Shown piece after piece: positions 1 to 12,142 of a DNA stretch of 64,000 nucleotides (position 1 is the first letter of the stretch; each line of letters begins with the position of its first letter). Under the pieces are notes generated by a model, which did not search any database, had not been told where the DNA came from, and saw only the letters and a list, made by a program, of their open reading frames with translations. The stretch comes from Icerya purchasi (lineage: Eukaryota > Arthropoda > Insecta > Hemiptera > Monophlebidae), in NCBI GenBank assembly GCA_039619475.1, contig CM077116.1:1426001-1490000 (forward strand), written 5' to 3'. A program made the position numbers and the translations under genes.

Positions 1-930
1 TATATAAGTTATATAGTATCAAAAATAATTATTTTTAAATTATACGAATTCATAAATCCGTATTTTGGGTAATGTACCCCAATTCTCCAATTTGGCATGC
101 TTGAGACGTCCTTGAATACATTATTGATACAAATTTTATTTTGTATATACGGTAACATCCTAGTGGTTATAGTCAATAGATACCATGATTATTAACAAAC
201 AAATACATGTTTAAGAACAAAAAAAAAAAAAAAAATGGCTTGCTGATGACAGCCGCGAGAGGTGTACAGTACAAAATAAGATCCCATTTACGTCGACAAA
301 TAAATGCATGGGTGTTAGACTACTATAATATATCTATATTGTGCTAATAGATACAAAGAACATTAAAAGTTTTTATTAATAACAACCTGAAAAATCTACT
401 TACGTCGAACAGTTAAAAAAAAATTACTATCGAAAACTTATAACGGTATTAAAAATGTACTTAAAGGGAAGAACTTATATACAGCTGAAAGTTATTAGAC
501 AAATACAGATATCGAGACCGTTAAATAAGAAAATACTAAATAACAACACAATGTTTAAGATACAATTTTAAACATTATTCACAATTTATTGATAATTATA
601 AATTAAAAAATTTCTTCTGTTTAACATTGTACTCTTATACCTTATGTGTGTTTTTCATTACTTCGCCATCATTGTTTTCCTCGATATCATTGATAATTTT
701 TTTACTTATAAAATGCTGTAATTTTATTTTTTCTTTTCATATTTTTCTATTTTTATTTTTCATCAGTTTATTTTTATACTTTGCTCTTATTAGCTATCTA
801 TCAGCATTAATTTTTATACATATACTATTATATTTTCAAATAATTGCGATCTAAGTCTCTTCCACATTTATACCACATATATCTTTATTTTTTTTCTAGC
901 TAAAAATGTAATGTGCCGAAAATGTTTCTG

Positions 931-990
<60 letters not shown>

Positions 991-1873
991 TTATTTACTG
1001 TTGTTACTTTATGTAATAATCATTATTTAATTTAATTTATTGTAATCTCCTCACATAGCTAAAAAACAATTTATTCTACTAACAACATCTTTATTACCTT
1101 CTATTAAAAATAGGTTATTGCAGTAAACTTTTATTAAAAATGAATAGAAAAAATTTCAGAAAAAAAACCTTTTGGGCATTTTTAAGGCAAATATTTATGT
1201 GAACAAAGTTCTCCTATTTTCTAGCGAAAATTAATAAACATACGCACATACTTTTTTTATTCGGTTCGAGTACTTTCTATTCAATTTCGAGCAATTAAAT
1301 GTCGTATTCTATTTAAATTTTAATACAATGAAATTACGAAATATTCAGTAAATATTACAGTTTTTACGACTTTTGACTTGAAAAGTACTTGAAGTACCGA
1401 ATAAAAAATTCCTATGAATTCTAATAAAAATAAATTTTTTCCATTAATCAGGGTACAATCAGAAATCAAGCTATTCCATAATTACAAACTCTATAATATT
1501 TATATAGTTTACTCAAAAAGACATTTTTAAGTTGAGTTTTAAAAAATATCACGACAGTCAATAACGAAAAAATTCATGTATTGATAAAACCAGTACAAAT
1601 AATATAAACGTAATTAAGATTGAAGTATTTTTAAATAACAAAATGGTCGTGAGAATAAAAAAATGTACACATGGAAAAAGAGGAAAAAAATAGTATAAAC
1701 AAATAATATAAATACAGATAAATTAACACACTTTTCAAATAGAGAATGTGGTCATGAACAAATGTCTACAAAAATATAAATATATAAAACTTTGAACTGT
1801 AATGGTTAAAAGTGCTTAAACAATATTTCTTATACCTGGTGTCAATAGTGTCTTCTATTTCTGAGGATACATA
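1..1873. other. 3' flank / probable 3' UTR of the annexin gene
   Basis: No coding region is supported here. The stretch lies downstream of the annexin stop codon on the minus strand, so it should hold the 3' UTR and intergenic DNA. Several minus-strand AATAAA hexamers are present, for example at 1256-1261, about 610 nt past the stop, but nothing in the sequence singles one out. The 75-codon open frame at 627-854 is a low-complexity F/I/L/S run in T-rich DNA and is not believed. Confidence 0.4.
932..979. repeat. (TA)n microsatellite
   Basis: Roughly 24 uninterrupted TA dinucleotides that grade into TTTATA repeats. Confidence 0.95.
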
Positions 1874-1930
1874 TTAAGCTCCACCAATTAAAGCGACTAG
1901 AGCTTTCTTATAATCTCCAGATGTTTCACT
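1874..1930 (-). CDS. AnxB10: Annexin exon 8 (C-terminus, residues 304-321)
   Basis: Eighteen codons and a TAA stop (1874-1876) encode SETSGDYKKALVALIGGA, the last helix of annexin repeat 4; the TSGDYKKAL..L pattern is the usual annexin C-terminus. The acceptor AG is at 1932-1931 after a T-rich tract, and the phase-0 junction joins LESAIK from the previous exon to SETSGD. The stop falls right after the terminal GGA, as in most annexins. Confidence 0.95.
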   Translation of the reverse strand, partial: SETSGDYKKALVALIGGA

Positions 1931-2168
1931 CTAAAAATTTTAAATAATTTTTTTTAGAATTCCTCATTTCATTAACTGCGAATGAAGCGTTTCTTTTTAA
2001 ATTTTTATCTTAATAATAAAAACAAACGTGTAAATGAATAGCTGTGCTATAAAAAAATAATATATATAAACATAAACAGAACATCGAGTATAATTTAATG
2101 TCCGCCATGATCAATTTTCACTCTCTCTCACTTCTTTTATAATAATATATAAAATTAACTAAATTTAC

Positions 2169-2350
2169 CTTTATCGCACTTTCCAATGTTTTATCGTATA
2201 ATTTTTCATACTCCTTTTTAATGTCAGCCAGATCAATTTCACTTCTACTGACTATAATACGTATTAATGTTGTATCATCAGTTCCCATGCCCTTCATTGC
2301 ACGCTCCAAATGTCTTGCAAAATATGTAACTTGACTTTGTACACATTCAA
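2169..2350 (-). CDS. AnxB10: Annexin exon 7 (repeat 4, residues 243-303)
   Basis: It encodes the end of repeat 3 (VECVQSQVTYFARHL) and most of repeat 4, with the Ca2+-binding loop KGMGTDDT followed by TLIRIIVSRSEIDL and KKEYEKLYDKTLESAIK. Acceptor AG at 2352-2351, donor GT at 2168-2167. It starts in phase 1: G from the previous exon plus TT makes Val243. The acidic residue expected about 40 positions after the GTD loop is present in the RSEIDL region. Confidence 0.96.
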
Positions 2351-3876
2351 CTGAAGAAAATACAGTTGCTTAATGAAATTTTCTTATATAACTTTATATG
2401 ATAATAAAATTGTTTATTCGAATTTATTTGAAAATTTTGTCATCAGTTTTTCGGATGTAATGAAAGAAACTGATTCGCAGTTTCGCAAAGCGAATTTCCC
2501 AATTGAGAATTTTTTCGAATTATTTTCTTCGGATATTAGTTTTCCAAATAGAGATTCTCTGAAGAAGAAAAAATTCTCAAACTTCGAAAATCTAAAACAA
2601 TAATCAACTTGTTTATTTTACATTTTTATTAGTTTGTGTCTCAATTTTCGAATGCCGTAAAAATTTATTTTTTTTTTATTTAATCCAGATGTTTTATTTC
2701 CCGTGTGTGGTGCCAGTAATAGTTTTTAACGATTTTCCATAGAATTTAAGGAACAAATAGGATACTTCGTCGAAACGATGAACGTTCATAACTGTTTAGA
2801 ATAGCGTAATAATGAAAAGAGAAAGTAGTTTGCAGAGGGATATGTTTACATCTGGTTAAGAGTACAACGAAGAAGATTTATTGTGATTACCCTAAAGTGC
2901 ACGGATAGCAGTGTTATTCGCACGAGCGATAACGACCGATTTTCTAGCCAAGGGACATGGCACTCTCTTGAAGGGACCATCGGAAGTGCGGCATAGTCAC
3001 GATCACTAAATTAGTAAGACTGCTAAATTTTGTATTCAAAAAGTTTGAAACCTCTTGCATAAATATTAAGGACTGAATTAAAAGAAGTGTCGCCATTAGC
3101 TATGCTAAACCAACTGTGTTAGAGCGAGAGGCGCCGAAGAAAGCCGTGCGAAGGAAATATTGACAGAACTTGGGCCTCCTAAACTACGACAATTGAACGA
3201 ACTGCAGGGGAGTAGTTAAAGCATTAGCAAAAAGGAAGTGGCTGGTATTGCAGACACTGATACGTACCATCACAATGGCATACGACAAGCACAAATTGAA
3301 CAATCGCTTGTTAGGCTATTTAAGAACTCTGGGTCACACCGTAAATCTATAGTTTAATACAACTGCAATAATACTGAAAATAGATTTAATCAATTCTGTA
3401 ATTCGAATAGAATTCTTTCGGAAACAGTCTTCCGAAAAATAGTGTTTAAGAAGAAAAATTCGGGAAAGTGTTTGGAAAAATGGTCTATCGAGAAAATCGC
3501 TTCCGGAAATTATGAGACCAATTAAATATTTCTGTAACGATCAGAATAAAATATCGATATTTCTTAAAATTAAGAACACGAATTAATTTTCGATACTGTA
3601 CAACGGTCAATTTCATTTTTAAAAGCTTATCGTACATCCGAAATATAGATGCGTAAAATCGACAAATAATTTGATATATAGCGTAACATTAACGAAGCAT
3701 CGGAAGTTTAAACGTATTACACCCTGTGCTATTTATCAGTATATTACTCATAGTAATTTACATGATTTTTTCACTATTAATAAAAACATAAATAATTCCT
3801 AGTTTATGTCGTACTATTCATGTGAACGTTTCGATTAAATTTCGATTGTCGAATGATTAAATAGAGAAAAATTTAC
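2351..3876 (-). other. Annexin intron 6
   Basis: No gene or recognisable mobile element. The part at about 2870-3320 is richer in G+C than the surrounding A+T-rich DNA and could be an old insertion, but its translations show only short open stretches and no motif I recognise. The 76-codon frame at 2373-2603 on the plus strand runs from next to the splice acceptor and has no family features. Confidence 0.5.
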
Positions 3877-4050
3877 CAACGCAAAGATAAGCTTCCAGAA
3901 GACTTCCGGAAATTTCTTTCTTCAACGCTTGTTCAATGGTATGCCCAGACACAGCTTTATACTCTTCGAACACTAGTCTCAATTGGTCGTAGCTTTCATG
4001 AGCCAATATCTTGTTGAAAACTTCAATATTTGTTCCTAGCTTTCCTTCTC
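3877..4050 (-). CDS. AnxB10: Annexin exon 6 (repeat 3, residues 185-243)
   Basis: It encodes the repeat-3 core: GEGKLGTNIEVFNKIL, then AHESYDQLRLVFEEYKAVSG and HTIEQALKKEISGSLLEAYL. The Ca2+ loop reads GKLGTN, with Asn where most insect annexins have Asp. Acceptor AG at 4052-4051, donor GT at 3876-3875; phase 1 in and phase 1 out. The block LRLVFEEYK..SG.TIEQA.K is highly characteristic of annexins. Confidence 0.96.
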
Positions 4051-4548
4051 CTGTTCATTAAACAATAAAGTTTCTTTTTTCAATGATTAACAGGTAAAAT
4101 TTTTTTGTACGAAGTCCTTCTTTTTCAAGAAACTGGCAATTGTAAAAATTACATTCGTGTAGCTCAAAATTCACTTATCTGTAAAGTATACATGAAAATT
4201 GTAATGTTTTCATCAAATTAAGGCCAGTCAATTGAAACAAATTGTATATAAATAAAATTTATAGGCATGTTGGCAACAGTTCTGTTTACATTCATATTTA
4301 CTCTAAATTATTCTGTACAAGATGCGCCCAAATCATTCTATTTACACAACTTCAGCTAATGAAAAAAATAATTCTTAATAAAAGGAAACTAACGGTTATA
4401 AAATAATAATTATACCGAAAAATATTTAAAATAGTTTTAAAAAAAAGAAAATAACTGATTTCAAGATTTATTCTAAAATTTAATAAAAATACACTAAAAA
4501 ATAAATAATTATTCAATAAAAGATACTATATTTTACAGTGAAATATAT

Positions 4549-4776
4549 ATAAGGGAAGGATCATGGTTATTCTTAAACAACATTAATATTTAGGGTCGAT
4601 GTTAAAAATTCAAATTGCGATAATAATTATCAAAGAGTATAACAACACAATTACTCGTTTACTATAAGCCGAGTATTAGAAACTAGGAATATTTTTTAAA
4701 TGTACTATCGCAATTTGAATTTGGTGTCAACCCCAAAAAGTTAACATCGTTTAAGAATTATCATAATATCCTTATG
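4549..4776. mobile_element. MITE-like element with about 75-bp imperfect terminal inverted repeats
   Basis: The left arm begins near 4549 (TAAGGGAAGGATCATGGTTA) and the inverted right arm ends near 4776 (ATAAGGATATTATGATAATT read on the minus strand). The arms share TTATTCTTAAAC and, further in, the 17-mer ATTCAAATTGCGATA.T. No coding capacity. Family unknown; a non-autonomous DNA transposon is the simplest reading. Confidence 0.55.
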
Positions 4777-5205
4777 TATATTATTACTGTGAATAATATA
4801 TTATTTTTTATCGAGTAATTTATTTTTTACTTTTAACACGTTTTTATTACATCTTTAGAAGAAATCTAGAGAGGTTGCTATTTTTTTTTCTTTCTTAAAC
4901 GTTTTATTTCACAATTTTTAACGTAAATATTTTTCAGTCATACTATGAATAAACGAACCTAAAATTTGTACTCGATAAAGAGCTGGATATTGGTTAAAGA
5001 ATATAATGTTCAAATTCAGTATATCACTAATACAACTCTTTTTTTTTTTTAACGTTATTTGATAACTACTGAGGGTACTCTTATGGAAACGCTACTGACC
5101 GATATGGTTTCTAACAAACAAAGAATCATTCTAATTAATTCAAGCGGTCAAAAGTTACACGCAGTGATGTTAAGACACGTAATATTACTATCAATGATAA
5201 TGTCC

Positions 5206-5605
5206 ACGGGGCGAGGGGGTAATCCCCCCATGAGAACCGAAATAGTTATTATAAATACACAAAAATTTGAAAAAAATTTAAAATAAATATTGATGACTTT
5301 TTAGGGTGTTCTTACGTTAAAATAAAAACAAACATGTTCCATATTTTTAGGTACTTCATTAATATTTTATGCAAAATTTTTATTACGAGTATAATCAATA
5401 ACATATGTGTAATTTTTATTAATGTTCATATACGGGGCAATTCATTTATGTAAATTATTAATACATATAAATCAAAATTATAGAAATTACTAATAGTATG
5501 AATATTAGTGAAAAATGTATTGTTATTTATAAAATAAATATGCGAAGAAAATTTTCAACTCCTCTTTTCAAAATTCTGGACACGGACCTGAAGACGAGCT
5601 CGTAA
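5206..5605 (+). repeat. Dispersed repeat family A, copy 1
   Basis: About 400 bp strongly resembling 29517-29912 in the same orientation. Shared phrases include AACCGAAATAGTTATTAT, TAAATATTGATGA.TTTTTA, TTTTTAGGTACTTCATTAAT and AATTCTGGACACGG.CCTGA. The right edge read inward (TCAGG.CCGTGTCCAGAATT) looks like a hAT-type terminus, but no clean left terminus or target duplication is visible. The 75-codon frame at 5059-5286 overlaps the left edge and is not supported. Confidence 0.65.
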
Positions 5606-7247
5606 ATGAAGCAATAGCAGTTTCAAATTCGTTTTCTTTATTCAAATCTATATTTATCCGTGGCAATTAACGTTGATAATATTTTAATTTTTCTATCTTA
5701 TATTTCCATGGTTAATCGTGAACATTTTAAGTTAATCATGTTTGAACGTTATAACCTCCTCTTTTTGAAGTTATAGTAATAATACTTCACTTTTCAAACA
5801 ACGCATACGCATATGTAATACCTGTTACAAAATATTCTATAATTTTTTATGAAGAAATGACAACTACTAAAAATGGAATGTTTTTCTCTATTTTATAGGC
5901 ACAATGTTTATTAAAATATACTACTTAAAGAAATTTTAAATAAATATTACACATTACCGACATCTCTATACCAAATTGTAAAAGAGTCATTGTCCTTAGA
6001 ATGTAAGGCATTATATATATTTTTAAAAACTGCTAATGTAAACATATAAGAAGGAAATAGAGTTAGGTATTTAGATCTGAGTATAGACTGACCAAAAGGC
6101 GAAAGCTGGGCCAAAAAAAAAAAAAAAATAAAAATAAAAATATACTACTTAATCTTTTTCGAAAATTTTCAATGAAGGTAAATGTTGAAACGTTTACTGT
6201 TAGTTTAGATTCGCATCTAAATGAAACATTACACCGTTTTAGTCTTATCCTTTGCAGGAATGTCAGTTATATTTAGTTTAAATACCTACTAGAGATACCA
6301 ACTGAAACGTTTATCGTTAGTTTAGATGCTCACCAATGTTAATTCGAACGACATGCTCGTTAATTTTCTTGATGCCCCGAGGAAGATGCCGCCACGGTTG
6401 CTTACCATAAACAACATATCACCCAGGTTTTATCATTTTTTATTTCGTATTTTATTCGATTACTTTTTTATCGAGTTATTAAAATTTAAAGCAGTTGTTA
6501 TTAAATTGTACGTTATAAGGTTTTCTTGAATAACCGGCGGCTGAAAATATATAATTAAATAAATTATGAAACAATATATAAATGGTAAAAAAATCGAATG
6601 CTACGTATTACCGTTGTTAGCAATCCGCTGTCTACTTTGTCGTTGTTCCGTTGATCTTTCGGTTGTTGAAATTCCGACCGAAGAGACATGGTTTTAGGAA
6701 AATCGATACTTCAAAATTAATTTTCGATAATGAAACTTTCAACTAACTACACGGTAACGTATTGTAAAATAAACCGTTCAATAGCCAAAAGGGCTAGAGA
6801 TAATCGTACACGATCCCGCCAACGGCTTCTTTCTTCGCTTTTACCGTGAGTTGACCACCTTTCGCAAGAGAAGAGAAAAACTTAATCAAAAGAAACGTAA
6901 ATTGCAACTAACTGCCTTTCGATCAAAAACCATCGCCTCCCCTTGATCCTGTTTTATGTGATTGATTCGATGCGTATGACAGAACATTCACCTATCATCG
7001 ACACGAGGATCCCCACTCACTTCACTCTTACCGATATTTATTACTTTTTTTACTTTTCACTTTTTTCCTTTATTTTATCCGTGTAATGCATAAAATTACA
7101 ATGTCCTAACAGAATGTATTTTCAACTGACTCTAGTTGTGATACCACATACCTAATAATAAAATTAAATCCGCACACCCATTATCAACAGTAAAATATAA
7201 AAAAATTTCACAATTAAACTTAGATAAAAAAAAAAAAACAATTTTAC

Positions 7248-7320
7248 CTGCTTTATACAATTCCTCTGCTAATTCCTTGGCCCGTTCGGGAGACACTTTT
7301 CCTGGTGGATTTCTTACACC
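7248..7320 (-). CDS. AnxB10: Annexin exon 5 (repeat 2-3 linker, residues 161-185)
   Basis: It encodes GVRNPPGKVSPERAKELAEE then LYKAG, the linker between repeats 2 and 3 and the first helix of repeat 3; the AKE.AEELYKAGE pattern is typical of annexins. Acceptor AG at 7322-7321, donor GT at 7247-7246; phase 0 in, phase 1 out. Confidence 0.94.
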
Positions 7321-7670
7321 CTAAAAGTTGTATACCAATGCACGTAATTAAAAAAATAACGTATTTAATATTTTAAAATAATAAAGTACGAGTGTGTTTG
7401 TAATGAATAAAATTTTGGACGGAAAACTAAATTCGTAGAGAATTTTTAAGCAATTTATTGTTTTCGACAGAAGTTCACGATTCGTTCTTATGATTTAAAT
7501 CTAATGAAAATAACATCGATGTTTCATAAGTTTTCGAAAAATTTAAACGCTAAATCTAATACACAGGTGAACCTGGACTTTTATCATTTCAGAAGATCTA
7601 TACGATAAATGACTTTCCGGAAGAAATGCGTGTTGGTCGGTGATATAGTAACGGTTTAAATGTACGAGGG

Positions 7671-8585
7671 TCCTTCAATAAGTAAACAGACAAATCGCTC
7701 TGGAGGGGGAACTACAGGTGGTAGCGAGTTCCACGATAGCTTGTTTTGTTAATCGGAGTGTTGGCTACGCACTGCGAATGTGTTATGCATCGTTGGTTGT
7801 TCGCCAGTGATTCCCAAACTGGTCCGGCGCCACTCCAAGAAAGTTCACACTACGAACAGCGCGGTGTTATTCGTTTTTTTGATGTCAGAGGGGGCTAAAC
7901 CCAGCGAAATTTACCGGAGAATGACCGAACAATACGGTAGTTCGTGTATGAATCGCGCAAGTTTTTATTGGTGAGTGGATCAGTTCAAAAACGGCCGAAA
8001 AAGTACAGTGACGGAACCGCGTATTGGATGCCCAGTTGAAGTGACATCGCCGATCCTCATAAAAAACATTGAGATAATGATTTGAGCCGACAGGCGGGTT
8101 ACAATCGAAGAAATATCACTCCAGTAAAAGTGCTTTTGACCGTGTTTTGGGATATGAAAGACGCGGTTTTTTGTCATTATCTGGAAGATAGAGGTTCTGT
8201 CAACGTAGAGTCGTATGCAGAAGTGCTCAAAACTCAACTTTGACCGGCGATACGGTGGAAACGGCCAGGACGCATCACGAAAGGGGTCATTCTTCAACAA
8301 GACAATGCCACCCCCCACAGCGCTCTGTCAACGCAAGCCATATTGGAAAAAATGGGGTGGGAGGTCTTCCCACATTCCCCATATAGCCCTGACTTAGCCC
8401 CATCCGATTCCCATTTGTTTAGACCGCTCAAAAACTCTTTGCGTGAATACGTTTTCGAAAACAATGAAGAAGTCAAGGAATATGTCCTAAAGTGGTTCCG
8501 CACTCAACCTAAAGAATTCTTCGCCAAGGGAATACGAAGCCTTGTAGACCGGTGGGACAAGTGTATTCGTGTTAAAAGTATATAA
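7671..8585 (+). pseudogene. Degenerate mariner-family transposase remnant
   Basis: Mariner transposases (DD34D) move elements by cut-and-paste into TA sites. Around 7850-8010 the translation resembles a mariner N-terminal helix-turn-helix (FLMSEGAKPSEIYRRMTEQY, then DQFKNGRKS after a frameshift). The middle of the protein, including the first catalytic Asp, is missing. From about 8137 the C-terminal half returns in pieces: TVFWDMKDAVF, LQQDNATPHS and HSPYSPDLAPSD. The second and third catalytic Asp are both recognisable with 34 residues between them. The last open part (8343-8585) ends at RWDKCIRVKS. Internal deletion, frameshifts and stops make it non-functional. The left end near 7671 (ACGAGGGTCCTTCAATAAGT) may be the old terminus; the right terminus is not seen. 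Confidence 0.85.
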
Positions 8586-8683
8586 ATTGAATGTGTACCC
8601 TGTACAGTTAGCTGATAATGGACTATACACGAAAAAACTGGTTTCTAAAGTAGTTTAATTTTTTAAAGTAAATTTATATCGAT

Positions 8684-9075
8684 TTTTAGGATTTCGTACA
8701 CATATAATGTACGGAATCCCAATAAGATGGTTCAGAGACGACAAAAATATTCAATTATACAATAGCTCGGAAACGGTTTGACTTATCAGAATTGGATCAT
8801 AAATTACAATTAAACGTCTATCTATGACAATTTACAACTTTAAGCTTAGCGATTACCCTGGGCGGCAAGAAACCTTGTAAAGTTTTTAATATGGAATTGA
8901 AAACGATCTCAAAAATCACCCTTAAGAAATTCATAACTCATCGCCGGATAACCCTTTAAAACCGGAATTCAAAATATAAAACAAAACACAGAACCCCTTT
9001 CATAAAATCCAAAAATTACAGTTAAAAAATTATTTAACCTCTCTTTTGGGCCAAAAATAGTAAAAAAAATAAATA
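8684..9075 (+). mobile_element. SE repeat family, copy 1 (hairpin end only)
   Basis: It begins with the SE terminal hairpin (8689-8719: stem GGATTTCGTACA / TGTACGGAATCC, A+T loop) and continues with the conserved subterminal block also found at 31461-31790 and, inverted, at 47870-48218. Shared phrases include ATTGGATCATAAATTACA, TAAGCTTAGCGATTACCCTG and CTCAAAAATCACCCTTAA. The satellite part and the opposite end are absent, so this copy is truncated near 9075. It lies in annexin intron 4. Confidence 0.8.
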
Positions 9076-9420
9076 AATATACTTCATAAATTTTTTTCAA
9101 ATTTCGTATTCTGCTATTCGGGGCGGAGAAAAATCCAACAAATCAAAGATCATAAAAATCGGTCCAGCCGTTCTTAAGTTATAAATGGTGTATCTAACCC
9201 GACTTTGTTTGGGCTGGTTTTCAGTGGGAGAGATTGCACGCTTTCGCTGCGATTTCTGGAAAAGGTACATGGATGCCATAAAAATTATCTTACTGCAAAG
9301 GGTTGGAAATAACGGTACATAAAAAATATTCTTCAGTCGAATAGCGGTAAATAGCGTGCGAGCAACGCACAGATGACCTTGAAGGTGTATGACTCGTGCA
9401 TGCAAAGGCTAGCGACAGCA
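9076..9420. repeat. Unclassified interspersed-repeat debris
   Basis: It contains the phrase AAAATCGGTCCAGCCGTTCT followed by TAAGTTATAAATGG, a motif I associate with interspersed repeats in many insect genomes. No second copy is visible in this window and no reading frame is credible. Confidence 0.35.
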
Positions 9421-10269
9421 AATGTGTACGTAGGAACATGCGGTGCGCATTCGTTGTGTTCAAAGCATCTATGAATTTACTTTTAGAGCTGGAGAAAAAA
9501 TAAAAAATTATGAACGATCGGAATAAATATACAGAAGTATAAAAAATATACTATTTCGGCTTGGAAAAAATTATTATGAACGATAGGGAAACTAGCGGCT
9601 AAAGCGTGCCCGGCGGAGGGGGGTGGGGGTGTCGTTCGAGGCTTTGGTGGTCATGGTAAAAATAAGTAGAATGCAATATATTAGATATGAAAACGGTGGG
9701 GGGGGGCGGCTGCGCGTGCGCGTACGCAGGATTGGATGGTAGTCTTCCACAGTAGTTGGGATGATCAGGAGGATAAGAAAATATAAGTAATGTATATTAT
9801 ACTCGATCAGTAAATGGGGTTGAAGGAGCAAAAGGGACTAAGGTTAGTTTAGGGCTATAGATTTTTAAATTATTGTTTAATATCTGATAGGTTCATACAA
9901 CGGTTCAGGGATTGGGACCCTTTCCCCGAACGGGTGTTCGGATTTTCGGACTACCTGCAGCCTGAAGCGTAAGGGTTTAGGTGAAATTTGGATCCCCCGA
10001 CTGAAAATTGGGTTATAGTTTAATTATATACAAGAAAACTTAAAAAATAGACTACTTCGTAGCTCCGGAACAAGAATTGGGGCTGGGGGACTGCAGGGGG
10101 AACGAGACGGGGAACCAAGGGAAACTTGGATGAATTGTGAGCACTATGATAAGAATTTGGGTTATTTTTTGCCCTGCTGAATAAAGTACTTGGGTTAGTT
10201 TTCGGCCCTCGGGCACGGTTTTGGGATTGTGACGTCACAGACGTCCCAGTCCCCGTATTTTTACACTAC

Positions 10270-10349
<80 letters not shown>

Positions 10350-10385
10350 CTTACATAAAATCAAATAATAAATTATTCTGCTTAC
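9421..10385 (-). other. Annexin intron 4, proximal part
   Basis: Unusually G-rich patches (about 9600-9730 and 9900-10260) in otherwise A+T-rich intron. Long open frames on the minus strand there are proline/serine-rich and compositional. A (TA)n/(GT)n microsatellite ends the stretch. Confidence 0.45.
10274..10350. repeat. (TA)n(GT)n(TA)n microsatellite
   Basis: About 20 TA units, then GTGTGTGTATATGTG, then TA again, some 35 bp from the annexin exon 4 donor. Confidence 0.95.
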
Positions 10386-10465
10386 CGTAGCGATTAAAGT
10401 TAAAAATCGCCTAAAATCCCCGGATGTTTCACTACATAAATGTTCTACTAGTGGGCGACTATAAA
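10386..10465 (-). CDS. AnxB10: Annexin exon 4 (end of repeat 2, residues 134-160)
   Basis: It encodes YSRPLVEHLCSETSGDFRRF followed by LTLIAT. The junction base C of exon 3 plus TT forms Leu, giving the canonical TYEKLYSRPL. Acceptor AG at 10467-10466, donor GT at 10385-10384. The end of this exon plus the next gives TLIATGVR, a phrase typical of insect AnxB10. Confidence 0.95.
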
Positions 10466-10826
10466 CTGAAAAAGAAAAACGTAGAAATATTATAAAAGAA
10501 CATGGCAATATTTGAAAGCCCTTAAATTATGAATGTATATACGACACAATCCGCGGAACACAAAGAAAGCACGCAAGTAAAAAAAGAAATCACTCGGAAG
10601 ATTGTATGAGAAAATTTTAGTCCATAGTAAAACATTAATGTTATTCAGATTTTTCACCGAATCAATATGAACGAAATATCAGATTAACCGAAAATTATAG
10701 TGTGGATAAGAGTTATTTTGTTCGTGTCAATTTAAAACGCTAAATGTTACGCGAGAAAAATTAATTTACAATCAGTCGCATTCAATTATAATGATTTATT
10801 ATACACATATAAACAGAAGTAGTGCA

Positions 10827-12142
10827 TTAGACTACGAGCTGCATGTACGAAAATGATTTATCTAAAATGTGTTTAAAATGCTGTGCTGCCTTGATAATAT
10901 CCAATGTTACAGATTGAAGAACATTTACTACATTATGTATTAATACAAGGCACAAAATAAATGAAGCTCTGCAAGCAGCGGCAAGAAGCTGGAATGCTTT
11001 ACTTTGGGTCGTGCTGTTTCCTTTATTCGTTAAGGTTTCTCTAAGGCCTTCATTATAGTACAAAAGTTACCCATAAAACCTCTGATGGTTTTGTGTGTTT
11101 CCCCTTATCTCGTTTCACAGAGATTGGAAATATTTGGTATTAACTTCCTCCTTAAAACCGATTCCCGAAAAAATGTTATTTCTTTAGTTGTTCCATTTGT
11201 GTTTCTAATTTTAGGTAGAACTTTGAGATCGTTTATTACCAAATTCGGTTTATGTAAAGAATAATGAAAGAATAGAGCTTTGGTATATGTTTTGTGTAAA
11301 ATTGCTTGTACACCACCGCTTATTCCGGACATTGTCGAACAGCCGTCGAATCCCAATCCAACGCATTTATCTGGATTAAGTTCTGCAGCAGCCAAAAATT
11401 CATCAATGACTTTTGCAGGAGAATACGCATCCAAACCTTTTAGTCCAACAAATCCTATAAATGATTCTTCGACTTCACTCTTCTTATCATCGAAATAACA
11501 TATTCCAATTGATAATTGCTCTTTTCCGGAAATGTCAGCGGTTTCGTTGGCCAATACACTAGTCATAACTCTGCTTTTTTTTATTTTCGTCACAATATCT
11601 GCCTTAAGCATTTCACCGCAAATGCTGATAATCTCATTTTGTACATCAACAGATCGATAGCTTGAATTTTTTTTCCCACGTTCAAAGTGTTTCTTCAAGA
11701 CTACATCACCCGCGTCAACTCGTAGCTTGTATAAGCCCTCAAGAATTCCTTCGGAAGAAATTTTTCCTCAGCGCTAAGTCGTGGGAACCGCAAAATGTAA
11801 TACAAGATATAACCGATTTAATAACTTTTCTGTTTTCCTAAATAAAGCTCTGCGAGTATTTATTGAGTTGTACATCCACTGTCAAACTTTCAAGAAATAA
11901 TCTAGCAGCTTCCAGTGCCGATTTATGGAATTGTGTTTCCACATGCTTTCGGCATTGCTTATGTACACTTTTAAATCTGCAAAATGGATATTCTTTATGA
12001 ATGATCCTAATATCCCTCTAACGGAACTTGGATTTGGTAGAAATAAGGTACAATATTTCCAAAAAGCGCCTTTTTGGAATCTGGAGTATACCAACCACGG
12101 TGAATACATCTCCAACCATGAAAAATTCAATTTCCTCTTCAA
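10827..12142 (-). pseudogene. hAT-superfamily transposase remnant (TTF zinc finger + DUF4371)
   Basis: Read on the minus strand the order is: a TTF-type N-terminal piece (about 12142-11882, FSWLEMYSPWLVYSRFQKGA then FWKYCTLF); a DUF4371 piece (11698-11105) with SVLANETADISGKEQLSIGI, LGFDGCSTMSGISGGVQAI and FHYSLHKPNLVI; and a C-terminal piece (11063-10827) with KAFQLLAAACRASFIL. The parts are separated by stops and frameshifts, for example a TGA where NLCETRW is expected. This is the ZMYM1-like / DUF4371 group of domesticated and mobile hAT proteins; here it is a dead copy inside annexin intron 3. I did not find its termini. Confidence 0.85.

Larger units (their letters stand above)
4051..7247 (-). 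other. Annexin intron 5
   Basis: A 3.2-kb intron holding two repeat-derived blocks (4549-4776 and 5206-5605, listed separately). A short phrase around GAAACGTTTA..GTTAGTTTAGAT occurs twice (about 6186-6213 and 6302-6329). The remaining A+T-rich sequence, including 5606-7247, shows no gene or recognisable element. Confidence 0.5.

Noticed and set aside
627..854. 75-codon hydrophobic frame
   Set aside because: A T-rich, low-complexity run of F, I, L and S in the annexin 3' flank, with no start context or family features.
8215..8503. Overlapping 60-112 codon frames on both strands at the mariner remnant
   Set aside because: Only the frame carrying DNATPHS and HSPYSPDLAPSD fits the transposase; the others are shadows.
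9592..9831. Proline-rich minus-strand frame in annexin intron 4
   Set aside because: It follows from G-rich low-complexity DNA, and no splice partner or family is seen.
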